In this document: piece after piece, positions 37,754 through 45,081 of the stretch
How the letters are laid out: every line of letters begins with the position of its first letter
How positions within the stretch are numbered: the first letter of the stretch is position 1
Virus record (IMG/VR): IMGVR_UViG_3300031539_008075
Span: 1-45,081 of that record
Direction: 5' to 3' (one strand)
DNA: 45,081 nucleotides
Origin: a virus
Made by a program: the position numbers and the translations under genes
Notes under the pieces: generated by a model
What the model saw: only the letters and a program-made list of their open reading frames with translations
Database searches by the model: none
What the model was told of the DNA's origin: nothing

Positions 37754-37877
37754 TGGCTGCCTCCGTGTTGCGGGTTCAGGTCGAGCCAGTATAGGGCGGT
37801 TGGCGAAGGTGTGGCGCAGGATGGAGTGGTGTTTGGACACTGGCTGCCTCCGTCGGTGTAGCTGTGCAAGTAATGCA

Positions 37878-37906
37878 AGTATAGCACAGTTTATTTTCCG
37901 TGTCAA
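37878..37906 (-). promoter_or_regulatory. Consensus promoter for the excisionase-like gene
   Basis: TTGACA (37906-37901), 17-bp spacer, TATACT (37883-37878) on the minus strand. A direct repeat TGCAAGTA-A-TGCAAGTA overlaps the -10 box and could be an operator. Confidence 0.85.
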
Positions 37907-37923
37907 CCAGAACTTGTGTTCTA

Positions 37924-38109
37924 ATGTTATCTAAGGCTGAACGTGTTCTGTTTGCATTGTCGGTCGGCGGTGGGGTGGGATGGCTGACTGTGCTGGAGTC
38001 TGGCCTGGTTCACCACCCGGGCGTATGCGCGGCTGGACTGCGGGGCCTGATCGTGGGCCTGGCGGTCGGGGCGTGTTGGGTGCTGGCGGGACGGCTGCGA
38101 AGAGTGTAG
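37924..38109 (+). CDS. Small membrane protein, doubtful (61 aa)
   Basis: Opens MLSKAERVLFALSVGGGVGW and has two hydrophobic stretches (VLFALSVGGGVGWLTVL, GLIVGLAVGACWVLAG). It lies between the divergent promoter and a good plus-strand terminator, which supports rightward transcription, but no ribosome site is visible before ATG 37924. It may be leaderless or not a gene. Confidence 0.4.
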   Translation: MLSKAERVLFALSVGGGVGWLTVLESGLVHHPGVCAAGLRGLIVGLAVGACWVLAGRLRRV

Positions 38110-38131
38110 CGCAGGTGTAGCGTGAAAGTGT

Positions 38132-38170
38132 AACGCACCTGTAGTGTGGAGGACTACAGGTGCGTTTTTT
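38132..38170 (+). terminator. Intrinsic terminator, plus strand
   Basis: AACGCACCTGTAG (38132-38144) pairs with CTACAGGTGCGTT (38154-38166), loop TGTGGAGGA, followed by six T (38165-38170). It ends plus-strand transcripts from the integrase side before the late genes on the minus strand. Confidence 0.9.
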
Positions 38171-38184
38171 GTTCGTAGAGTCGT

Positions 38185-38817
38185 CTAATCCTTCTTCAGC
38201 ATCTGGTCGATGACGGCGGGCTGGAGATGCGCCTTGAGCACCGGCACCGGATCGACCCAGCGCTTGCCCTGGGTCTTGAACTCACTCCAGGTCATTTTGT
38301 CGAGACACATATCGAAGTGCAGGTGATCCCCGGTGTCTCCGCCCCTGTAGTCTCCCAGTTTCCCCAAGAGGTCGCCGGCATTTACGTGGTCCCCGATCTC
38401 GACCTGGAAGGTTTGTGGGTCAAGGTGCGCGTACCTGACATACAGGTCAGCCCCGTCGTGCTGGTGCTTGACGACGATCACGCCGAGCCATCCGTCTGAA
38501 TGCCCCCTGTCGTGCACAACTCCATCGGCAATGGCCCAGATTGGCTGACCACGGTCTATGTCGCCATACGGGGCCTTGTCGCCGTTTAAGTCGATTCCGG
38601 TATGGCCGTCGGGGTTGGCCTTGCTCCAGAGGTGGTACTGGTCGCACTTCCACATGGTGGTAGGGAATTCTTCGCTTCCGACCGGATAGGCCCATTGGGT
38701 TTCGGTTTCTGGCGGCTGGGCAATGACGAGGGCATCGGGCAGGGTGAAGGTGGCGAGTCCGCCGGGGGTTTCTACTTCGATGGTGAGCGGTCCTGGAATA
38801 TGTAGGGTTGCAGGCAT
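38185..38817 (-). CDS. M23-family endolysin
   Basis: A 210-aa LytM-like peptidase: zinc ligands in HTGIDLNG (about residue 72) and HLHFD (about 165), with a catalytic region RYAHLDPQTFQVEIGDHVNAG between. The N terminus (MPATLHIPGPLTIEVETPGG) is beta-rich without signal peptide, so it depends on the holin for export. It cleaves cell-wall peptide crosslinks. It overlaps the lipoprotein gene by one base and is the last gene of the late transcript. Confidence 0.85.
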   Translation of the reverse strand: MPATLHIPGPLTIEVETPGGLATFTLPDALVIAQPPETETQWAYPVGSEEFPTTMWKCDQYHLWSKANPDGHTGIDLNGDKAPYGDIDRGQPIWAIADGVVHDRGHSDGWLGVIVVKHQHDGADLYVRYAHLDPQTFQVEIGDHVNAGDLLGKLGDYRGGDTGDHLHFDMCLDKMTWSEFKTQGKRWVDPVPVLKAHLQPAVIDQMLKKD

Positions 38818-39362
38818 TAGGGTTCTTGGGCTCCTTTGAATATGATGGGCCCCCAGTAGGTGTAGGGTGCACTGATGATGGTGTCGCCGGTTGTGTAGCC
38901 CTGGTCATCGTGAGCGAGGTGGGGGTCGGTGCAGCGTATGGTGGTCCATCCTGGGCCGGCGAGTTCGCACTTGTACCACTCCTGGGCGATGCCGAGGAAG
39001 TGTGGGTATTTGACGACTACGGGAGACGCGTACGGCCCGGTGCCTACGGTACTGGTGGCGACGATGCCGGGTGTAATGTGCGTGGCGTGGATTGTCTTAC
39101 CGTCCTGGATGAGCTTGGTGTAGAGGTGGAGGGCGGGCGGGTCTGGGAGTGTTTCCGTGACGGGCAGGGTGTATGTAGCCGTGGTGTATCCGGTTGACCA
39201 GTCGAAGGTGAACGTGCTCGATGGCGGGGTGGCGGTGGCGCGCGGCGGTGCGTTGAGCGCGCGCGGCGGGTTGGCGGCTCGTTGTTCGGGTGTGGGCGTG
39301 GCGGGTGTGCATGCCGGGGCGAGTAAGAGAAGAGCAATGAGGATGTAGGGATGTAGTTTCAC
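38817..39362 (-). CDS. Lipoprotein with Thr/Pro-rich linker (181 aa)
   Basis: The GTG start at 39362 follows AAGGAG. Residues 1-18 form a lipoprotein signal ending LLAPAC, after which comes TPATPTPEQRAANPPRA, the Thr/Pro linker common in Chloroflexota lipoproteins. The rest is a beta-rich domain without known motif. Next to the endolysin it might be a spanin-like lysis protein or a superinfection-exclusion factor. Confidence 0.6.
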   Translation of the reverse strand: MKLHPYILIALLLLAPACTPATPTPEQRAANPPRALNAPPRATATPPSSTFTFDWSTGYTTATYTLPVTETLPDPPALHLYTKLIQDGKTIHATHITPGIVATSTVGTGPYASPVVVKYPHFLGIAQEWYKCELAGPGWTTIRCTDPHLAHDDQGYTTGDTIISAPYTYWGPIIFKGAQEP

Positions 39363-39380
39363 GTATGTACTCCTTAGTCG

Positions 39381-39578
39381 TTAGCTTGCTGTGGTGGAGT
39401 CGACGATCAGGCCAAGTTTCTCGAGCGCCGTGAGCAGGTTGGCGAGCGCTGCCTCCGGGTCGTCTCGTGCGCCGTCGATCTCTATGGGTCGCGGTCGGAG
39501 TTCCTGGGCGAGCTGGTCTAACTCGGTGTGGGGAATGTGGCCGGCGTCGGGCAGGTCATAGTGTCGGATTTGGGTCAA
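39381..39578 (-). CDS. Small acidic protein (65 aa)
   Basis: Opens MTQIRHYDLPDAGHIPHTEL and contains an amphipathic helix (DDPEAALANLLTALEKLGLI). It lies 2 nt from the stop of the 515-aa gene, so it is in the same transcript. Function unknown. Confidence 0.55.
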   Translation of the reverse strand: MTQIRHYDLPDAGHIPHTELDQLAQELRPRPIEIDGARDDPEAALANLLTALEKLGLIVDSTTAS

Positions 39579-39580
39579 GT

Positions 39581-41128
39581 TTATCCCTCTCCTGGTCTGG
39601 TATACGTGACGGAGATGCCGGCAATTCTGATGTCCTGCTGGCTGCCGGTGTCGTCGTCGAGGTCCACACGCACCTGGATTTTGTAAAAGTCTGCGCCTAT
39701 GGTCGTGGCGCGGACGACGGTCGTGTTGTTGCCGGTCGTGGCCGTGGTCCAGCTGGTGGCGTCGTCGGTGCGATATTTGACCAGGACCTTGAAGTCGGCG
39801 GCCTTCCCGTCCAACACGACGCTGATCTGCTCGAGCCGCTTCTGTCGCCCTGGTAGGTCAAGGTCCAACCACGACGTGACGACGTTGCCGTCGGCCAGTG
39901 GGCTCTCGGCGGCGGCGAACGTGCCGCCTAGATGATACAGTCCCTCACTGTCTGCATCCCATCCACTGACGACGAGTTCCCCTGCCCCCATCGTGCCGAC
40001 CCACGGCTTGTATCCTGTGCTGGCGGTGGTAGTGAGGGAGGGGAGGTCTACGAATCGGTTGCCGACGAGGACCTTGAACGTCTGGGTGGTAGAGTCGTCC
40101 AGTTCGTACCACACGAGGTGATCGTTCCACACGGTCAACCCAATCGTCTCGGGGTTGTCGGGGTCGTTGGTGAGCGTGGCTACGGGCTCGATGCGCGAGC
40201 CGTTGAACTTGAAAATTGGGACGTCGCGGTCATTGTCGTATCGTTGAGTTCGGCCTGGGAAGAAGTAGAGTTCATCGTCGAAGACGGCAAAGGGCAGGCC
40301 GTATTCGGGTATGTCGCCGGTGCCGGGGATGTGGGCGAGCTGGGCGAGTGTGGCCGGTGCGTCGGTGGCTGCGTCGGGTAACCGGTACAGGTGGAGCGTG
40401 CCGTCGTCGCCTCGGGCGGCGATGAGGAGGTATCCCCGAAAGGCTGTCATGAACTGGATGTCCATGGTACCTATGGGCGTGTAGTGGGTTTCAAAGGCGT
40501 TGTCCGATGAATTGAGGCGTAGGACTTTCCCGGCCTCCGTGACGAGGTACATGCGGTCACCTGCCGGCGCCAGCAGATAGGCGTCGGTGGTGGCGTAGAA
40601 CTCGGCGAGGGCGGTGGTGTAGGAAGAGCCGCGATAGACTTTCTTGTTGGCTCCGATGACGTAGAGATCGCCTCCCCAGTAGACGCAGTTGTGCAAATGC
40701 TTTCCTCCGAGCGCGTTGGTTGCGCCTACCAGGTCGTAGACACTGGCGAGGGTCCAGGTTGATGAGTAGTAGGTGGCTACGATCTTGGTCGCGGGTGTGC
40801 CGATGTCCTGGCCTATGAAGACATACCTGTTGTTCTCGTCGTCCCAGAACCCGGCCTGGATGTTCTCGATCTGTGCATGGGTGGCTTCCTGCGTGGACCA
40901 GTCGGGTGCGCGCTGGAGCAGGCCGTTGTGGTCTGGGAGGAGCGAGTCCAGGCTGTAGAAGTCACCTCGGCGACGGAAGAGCGTGACGGCTGGATCGGTC
41001 CATTCTCTCTGGACCCACGTCTTTACCTGGACGGTCACGGGTGTATCCCCTTGGGGCGTGGGGCCGACGACGAGGGGCAGAAAGGCGAGGAATGCGGCTG
41101 CGATTCGTGCGGCGTTTGAGGTGTGCAT
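39581..41128 (-). CDS. Secreted or virion beta-propeller-like protein (515 aa)
   Basis: The start ATG at 41128 (MHTSNAARIAAAFLAFLPLV) follows AAGGAGACAG and opens with a signal-peptide-like stretch to about residue 25. The body has regularly spaced beta segments with Trp and aspartate turns (RYVFIGQD, DLYVIGANKKVYRG, GYLLIAARGDDGTLHLYRL, DELYFFPG), consistent with a six- or seven-bladed propeller. The C-terminal 100 residues form a separate beta domain (VTSWLDLDLPG ... IAGISVTYTRPG). It may be a tail-tip or surface protein; export by a signal peptide would be unusual in a virion protein. Confidence 0.6.
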   Translation of the reverse strand: MHTSNAARIAAAFLAFLPLVVGPTPQGDTPVTVQVKTWVQREWTDPAVTLFRRRGDFYSLDSLLPDHNGLLQRAPDWSTQEATHAQIENIQAGFWDDENNRYVFIGQDIGTPATKIVATYYSSTWTLASVYDLVGATNALGGKHLHNCVYWGGDLYVIGANKKVYRGSSYTTALAEFYATTDAYLLAPAGDRMYLVTEAGKVLRLNSSDNAFETHYTPIGTMDIQFMTAFRGYLLIAARGDDGTLHLYRLPDAATDAPATLAQLAHIPGTGDIPEYGLPFAVFDDELYFFPGRTQRYDNDRDVPIFKFNGSRIEPVATLTNDPDNPETIGLTVWNDHLVWYELDDSTTQTFKVLVGNRFVDLPSLTTTASTGYKPWVGTMGAGELVVSGWDADSEGLYHLGGTFAAAESPLADGNVVTSWLDLDLPGRQKRLEQISVVLDGKAADFKVLVKYRTDDATSWTTATTGNNTTVVRATTIGADFYKIQVRVDLDDDTGSQQDIRIAGISVTYTRPGEG

Positions 41129-41157
41129 TGACTGTCTCCTTGTTCTGTGATGGAGAC

Positions 41158-41166
41158 ATTGTAGCA
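41158..41166 (-). promoter_or_regulatory. Extended -10 promoter candidate
   Basis: TGcTACAAT on the minus strand (complement of 41166-41158) lies about 30 nt before the ATG at 41128. A weak -35 lies 17 bp upstream. A separate promoter here would let the signal-peptide gene be expressed from the prophage. Confidence 0.45.
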
Positions 41167-41177
41167 CGGTGTGGGTT

Positions 41178-42506
41178 TCATCGCCAGCTGCCGCTTTCGG
41201 AATCCCATCTGTCGAGCGCGGGTGCGCGGGCTATGCCTGAATGCCTGGCTGCCTCCCGGCTGGCCAGCGCGTTGAGACCGCGCTCGAACTCTTTCAGCCT
41301 GGCGTCGGCCCAGTCTCGGAGTTTTCTCGGTACGGCGCGCTGGGGTTGTTCCTGGACGCGTTCCTGTGCCGCGTATCCGGCCGCTCCGACGACGATCAGG
41401 TTCTGGGCGTGATCGTCGAAGGTCGTGACGCTGGCGCCGGCGAGTCCGTTGATGCTGTGGAGGGCCGTGTACCAGATTCGGACGACGTCGTCCGTGACGG
41501 GTTCGTCGAGATCGTCGATGTACAGGAGATCCCCCGACCAGAGTTCAAAGTCGCGCCAATTGGGCGGCTGGGCTGGGTCGGTGGAGTCGTAGGGCCACCA
41601 TACCCGATCGATCTGGATATAGTCCGTGATCGAGGAGATGTCCACTTCCCTGCCGTCGGCTTCGAGGGTCAGTGAGGTGATGCGCCGGCGGGGTTTGACC
41701 TCGCTGTACCGCTGTAGTGCCCAGACGATTGCCTCGTCGATGTCGTCCTGGTCGTAAGCGTAGGCGTACCGTTGCCACGCGGGCGGGCGGCTGCGGGCTC
41801 CGTACCTGAAGTTCTTTCCTTCCTCCTTGGCCCACTCGATGAGGCGGTCGACGACCTCCTTGTCGACGGTGAGGGTCTCGGAAAGTTCGACTGCCCGAGC
41901 GCGGGCGGCGAACATGGCGGCTCCGCTGACGAGATAGCTGACGTCCTCCTCGGGCACGGTGGTGGCGGTGGCGGAGTCCAGCCCCTTGACCGTGTGCATC
42001 TTTGTGTACCAGATGCGCACGATGTCGCCGTCCTGTGGCTCGTCGTCGTCGTCGATGTAGATGATCGAGCCGGGCCATACCTCGAACTGTCTCCAGTTGG
42101 GTGGGTAACCGGGGCTCGACGAGTCATAGTCCCACCACACCTTTTCGACCCGCACGACGTCGGTCAGGCTGGAGATGTCGATCTCGCGGCCGTCGGCGGA
42201 CAGGGTGACGGTGCCGATGGTGTGGTCCGGGCTGACCTGGCTGTACTGCTCGAGTGCCTCCCTGATGGCGTCGTCGATGTCGGTCGAGCTCCACCTGCTG
42301 GCACCCGAGTCCTGCAGGCGGCTTTGGACCCGGGCACGCAGTCCCGTGGATGCTGTAGCGAGCTGGATGGATGAGGCGGTGACGGCGAGGGGCTCGGTGA
42401 GACCACTGGCTCCCATCAACTGGGTTTTGATCCTGTCTCTGATGGTGGTGAGCGTGGGTGTGGTCGATCCCGAGGCTGGGGTTCCTGTTCCTGATCCTGT
42501 TGCCAT
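41178..42506 (-). CDS. Connector-like protein with internal tandem duplication
   Basis: A 442-aa protein built of two similar halves: residues 73-185 and 255-365 share blocks such as DDAIREALEQYS/DEAIVWALQRYS, ADGREIDISSLTD/ADGREVDISSITD, WWDYDSSSPGYPPNWR/WWPYDSTDPAQPPNWR and VRIWYTKMHTVKGL/VRIWYTALHSINGL. The N-terminal part is Thr/Ser-rich. The helix-plus-beta layout recalls head-tail connector adaptors, which are usually single-domain. The C-terminal 60 residues are helical and charged. Function is inferred from position in the late operon. Confidence 0.6.
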   Translation of the reverse strand: MATGSGTGTPASGSTTPTLTTIRDRIKTQLMGASGLTEPLAVTASSIQLATASTGLRARVQSRLQDSGASRWSSTDIDDAIREALEQYSQVSPDHTIGTVTLSADGREIDISSLTDVVRVEKVWWDYDSSSPGYPPNWRQFEVWPGSIIYIDDDDEPQDGDIVRIWYTKMHTVKGLDSATATTVPEEDVSYLVSGAAMFAARARAVELSETLTVDKEVVDRLIEWAKEEGKNFRYGARSRPPAWQRYAYAYDQDDIDEAIVWALQRYSEVKPRRRITSLTLEADGREVDISSITDYIQIDRVWWPYDSTDPAQPPNWRDFELWSGDLLYIDDLDEPVTDDVVRIWYTALHSINGLAGASVTTFDDHAQNLIVVGAAGYAAQERVQEQPQRAVPRKLRDWADARLKEFERGLNALASREAARHSGIARAPALDRWDSESGSWR

Positions 42507-42509
42507 ATT

Positions 42510-42749
42510 TTACCCTACTGTCACGGGGAGTGGGTTGTCAAAGATCCAGTTTCTCTTATGGCGCCACAGGTAGTATGTGCCCGGGTGGAGGTAGAAGGTG
42601 ACGCGGCCAAGGTGGTCGGTGGTGCCGTGGGTGGTGTGGATTGCGCCCTGGGGATCGAGGCTGACACGGACCAGGCACCCGGGGCAACGGGTTCCGTTGT
42701 TGGCGCTTTCGACGACGTGGGTGAAGGTTTTCTTGTCGTCTCTGGTCAC
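42510..42749 (-). CDS. Ig-like domain protein (79 aa)
   Basis: The start is GTG at 42749, overlapping the stop of the stalk gene (GTGA). The product VTRDDKKTFTHVVESANN ends GRVTFYLHPGTYYLWRHK then NWIFDNP, which matches the last 60 residues of the upstream protein (GQVVFYLDAGTYYVWRQK, then GWNFTNP). Both look like carboxypeptidase-regulatory-like beta-sandwiches. It is probably a free-standing copy of that domain. Confidence 0.65.
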   Translation of the reverse strand: MTRDDKKTFTHVVESANNGTRCPGCLVRVSLDPQGAIHTTHGTTDHLGRVTFYLHPGTYYLWRHKRNWIFDNPLPVTVG

Positions 42750-44059
42750 GATACCGTCTCCGTGTCGGGGTTGGTGAAATTCCATCCCGCCTTCTGCCTC
42801 CAGACGTAGTATGTCCCGGCGTCGAGATAGAAGACAACCTGCCCGTTGCCGTCCGTCTCTCCGCTGGCGACCACGTGGGTGCCGGCCTCGTCGCTGGTGA
42901 CCCACACGTCGGCGTCTTCGATGGCTTCACCATCGACGGTGGAGGTTAGGGTGTAGGTGAATGTGATCGCGCCGGTGCCGGAGGTATAGGTCTGGATCGC
43001 GGTCGTCTCGGAGTGGACGAGGATCAGCTCACTCTCGATGGCGGCCGCGTCGGACTGGATCGCCGTGGTCTCGCTGTGCACTGTGGTGAGGGCCGCATCG
43101 ATGACGATCACGTCACTGGCTACGATCGTGGTCTCGCTGTGCACCAGGATCAGCTCTGACTCGATGGCTGCTGCGTCGGACTGGATGGCGGTGGTCTCCG
43201 AATGGACGTTAGAGATCGCGGCATCCAGGACGATGATGTCAGAGGCAATGACCGTGGTCTCGGAATGGGTGATGATCAACTCTGACTCGATGGCGGTGGT
43301 ATCCGACTGAATCTTGGTGGTCTCCGAGTGTACGTTAGAGACAGCGGCGTCGATGACGATCACGTCACTGGCTACGATCGTGGTCTCGCTGTGCACCAGG
43401 ATCAGTTCGGACTCAATTGCCACGAGGTCCGAAGCCTGCGCGACAGTGAGGCCTCCCCCTGCTGCCTCGATGGCGGTGGTATCGCTCTGGATGACGGTTG
43501 TCTCTGAGTGAACGATGATCAACTCCGACTCAATGGCCGTCGTATCGCTTTGGATGACCGTGGTTTCCGAGTGCACATTGGAGAGGGCCGCATCCAGGAC
43601 GATCACGTCAGAGGCAATGACCGTGGTCTCCGAGTGCACGGTGGAGATCGCGGCGTCGATGACGATCACGTCACTGTCGATGTGGGTGGTGTCGGAGTGG
43701 ATCTTGGTGGTATCGGAGTAGATGATCGTGGTGTCGGAGTAAATCTCCTTGATCCCGCCGGCGACGGGATATACGACAACGGGGGTGGTCTTGGCTCCGC
43801 TGGTGGACGTCTTCACAATGAGTGCTACCGTGTCGGCGTCCATTTCTGAATCCGTCAGGTCCAGGTAGTACATCCCTGAATTGGTTGCGATTTCGGTCGC
43901 CTCGTTGGCGCAGTCGGCGAAGGTGCCTCCGTCCTTCGAGACCTCGCTGTCCAGGTCGGCCGCACCGGTCACCAGGTCGCCGTCGGCGTCGAAGATGGGG
44001 AACGTGACGCGATAGGCCGTGTTTTTCTTGGGTAGAGGTCGGGCGTCACTGGCTGCCAT
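42746..44059 (-). CDS. Coiled-coil stalk protein with beta domains at both ends
   Basis: A 437-aa protein. Residues 1-105 form a beta domain (MAASDARPLPKKNTAYRVT). Residues 105-385 are about twenty 14-residue repeats of the form HSETTVIQSDTTAIES, i.e. heptads with Ile/Leu at alternating positions, predicting a long trimeric coiled coil. Residues 385-437 are an Ig-like tip domain. This is the layout of a phage fibre or spike stalk. The DNA in 43010-43750 is correspondingly repetitive and could recombine. Confidence 0.75.
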   Translation of the reverse strand: MAASDARPLPKKNTAYRVTFPIFDADGDLVTGAADLDSEVSKDGGTFADCANEATEIATNSGMYYLDLTDSEMDADTVALIVKTSTSGAKTTPVVVYPVAGGIKEIYSDTTIIYSDTTKIHSDTTHIDSDVIVIDAAISTVHSETTVIASDVIVLDAALSNVHSETTVIQSDTTAIESELIIVHSETTVIQSDTTAIEAAGGGLTVAQASDLVAIESELILVHSETTIVASDVIVIDAAVSNVHSETTKIQSDTTAIESELIITHSETTVIASDIIVLDAAISNVHSETTAIQSDAAAIESELILVHSETTIVASDVIVIDAALTTVHSETTAIQSDAAAIESELILVHSETTAIQTYTSGTGAITFTYTLTSTVDGEAIEDADVWVTSDEAGTHVVASGETDGNGQVVFYLDAGTYYVWRQKAGWNFTNPDTETVS

Positions 44060-45044
44060 TTGTCACCTGTTGGATGAGCGTGATCATCTGGTTGGCGGTG
44101 TCGGCGGGGTTGAATAGGTTCTCAGCGGTGCGACGGTTCGGGGCGGTGTGTTCGACGGCGCGCTCGATCTGGTGAGCGTATGCGTCCAGGTCCTGCGGCT
44201 CTGCCACGAAGGGCGTGTACCATCGTTTGGCGGGTGCCATGACGACGTTAGAGCCGCAGGCGAGCGGCTCGCGCACACTGCGGGTGGGGATCCGGTGCGG
44301 GGTGATCACGACGTCGGCGGCGCGGTAGACGTTGTCGAGGCCGTGGACGATTGGCTGGACCTCGCCGAGCATTCCCTTTTCGTGCAGTGCCTGCTTGAGG
44401 ACTTGCCAGGCGCCGCCCTTCTGAGGTGCCGCGTAGATGTGGAGCTTGGCCCGTGGGTTACGGAGGGCGAACAGGTGGAAGGCGTTGACAATGTGGTATG
44501 GCGTCTCATCCTCGCGCCACATGCTGGCGCAGACGACGTTGACCTGGGCCTTGTGGCCGTGAAACTGGTATCCGCTGGGTCCGTCGGGTGTCCAGTGATT
44601 GAGGTCGACGGGCGGTGGTATGGCTTTGAGTTTCTCGGCGGGCAGGATTGTGGACCAGTACGGTAGGAACTCGGGCCAGAAGGTGACGAAGAGTTTGAAC
44701 CTGGGATCGTTTCGTATGCGTGTCAGGTAGGTGTAGACGGGAATCTTCTTGGCGGATTCCAGTAGAAACGAGCAATGAGGGCGCCCGTGCAGAACGTGGA
44801 TGATGGGCAGTTGGAGGGCGTCGAGATCCTTGCTGAGTCCGCTGTGGTTCACGATGGCGTGACAGCCGCGGGCAAAATCGGTGCCGACGATCGGGACACC
44901 GCGGTCGGTGGCCTCGCGGGGCTTGACCGGATCGACGATGCGCGCGTCGATCGCGGCCGCGCGCTCGGCGGCGACCAGGTCGCGTGTGGTCTCGTACAAT
45001 CCGGCGCGGTGTGGTGTGACGACTGCGACGTGGGCGACTCTCAC
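44046..45044 (-). CDS. Glycosyltransferase, GT4-like (allele B, complete)
   Basis: A 332-aa GT-B-fold enzyme from GTG at 45044. N-terminal acceptor domain to about residue 165 (VRVAHVAVVTPHRAGLYETT) and C-terminal donor domain with VVCASMWREDETPYH, VVITPHRIPTRSVREPLAC and GSNVVMAP, a GT4-like EX(n)G region. The 3' end overlaps the stalk gene start by 14 nt. It could glycosylate the stalk or fibre proteins encoded next to it. The same gene in diverged form occupies 1-963. Confidence 0.85.
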   Translation of the reverse strand: MRVAHVAVVTPHRAGLYETTRDLVAAERAAAIDARIVDPVKPREATDRGVPIVGTDFARGCHAIVNHSGLSKDLDALQLPIIHVLHGRPHCSFLLESAKKIPVYTYLTRIRNDPRFKLFVTFWPEFLPYWSTILPAEKLKAIPPPVDLNHWTPDGPSGYQFHGHKAQVNVVCASMWREDETPYHIVNAFHLFALRNPRAKLHIYAAPQKGGAWQVLKQALHEKGMLGEVQPIVHGLDNVYRAADVVITPHRIPTRSVREPLACGSNVVMAPAKRWYTPFVAEPQDLDAYAHQIERAVEHTAPNRRTAENLFNPADTANQMITLIQQVTNGSQ

Positions 45045-45081
45045 GATGCTACCCTGGGGTGCCACTGTCGCAGATGCGGCA
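44082..45081. repeat. Terminal repeat, right copy
   Basis: Aligns to 1-1000: first 99 and last 127 bases identical, the middle diverged. See the left copy for the circular-allele interpretation. Confidence 0.9.

Overview
The window looks like the complete genome of a temperate tailed phage. Almost every gene lies on the minus strand in tightly coupled operons: ATGA and GTGA overlaps are the rule, and AAAGGAGA-type ribosome sites recur. The only convincing plus-strand gene is a tyrosine integrase (36456-37352). It is followed by a 3'-half tRNA-Gly(CCC) sequence that looks like attP. The first 1000 bases and the last 1000 bases (44082-45081) are two versions of one glycosyltransferase locus. 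They are identical over the outer 99 and 127 bp and diverged between, so the contig most simply closes into a circle of about 44,081 bp carrying two alleles. The host is not stated. High GC, textbook sigma-70 promoters and a lipoprotein whose cysteine is followed by a Thr/Pro-rich linker suggest Chloroflexota or another GC-rich bacterium; this is inference.

Layout, reading the minus strand from right to left. (1) 36222-25358, early/replication: C5 methyltransferase, HTH proteins, a replication protein with an iteron origin inside its gene, a QueT-type transporter coupled to a TIM-barrel transglycosylase-like protein, a membrane protein with a C-terminal HTH, an FtsK-like ATPase, HNH nuclease, excisionase-like HTH proteins, a radical-SAM protein and a PP-loop protein. 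(2) 25357-22123, the anomaly: a 2.3-kb block almost without T on the plus strand (no A on the minus strand), flanked by intergenic DNA rich in inverted repeats. (3) 22122-12022, a second operon of small proteins, many with Cys pairs, opened by a strong promoter and a ~350-nt leader; it includes a sigma-like factor, an SH3-like protein and a D12-class adenine methyltransferase. (4) A late-control site (12011-11878) with a strong promoter and a terminator about 100 nt downstream, as in lambda pR'-tR'. (5) Late genes from 11780 leftwards and around the circle to 38185: holin-like protein, TerS, TerL, portal, a fused protease-scaffold-capsid protein, decoration and fibre proteins, a CHAT-like protease, glycosyltransferase, coiled-coil stalk protein, a duplicated connector-like protein, a secreted protein, a lipoprotein and an M23 endolysin.

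The most unusual part is 22465-24778. In 2314 nt only six T occur on the plus strand, and one run of 804 nt has none. On the minus strand these six adenines fall in four TAG stops (three inside the same octamer GGTTAGCC; one TAG adjoins a Shine-Dalgarno site that holds one more A) and a -10-like TATCAT. The base balance fits wholesale A-to-G change on the minus strand, and the block is full of perfect GC-only hairpins. I cannot assign it to a known system. A second candidate system is the QueT plus transglycosylase-like pair (32386-33497), which may import a 7-deazaguanine precursor and place it in DNA.
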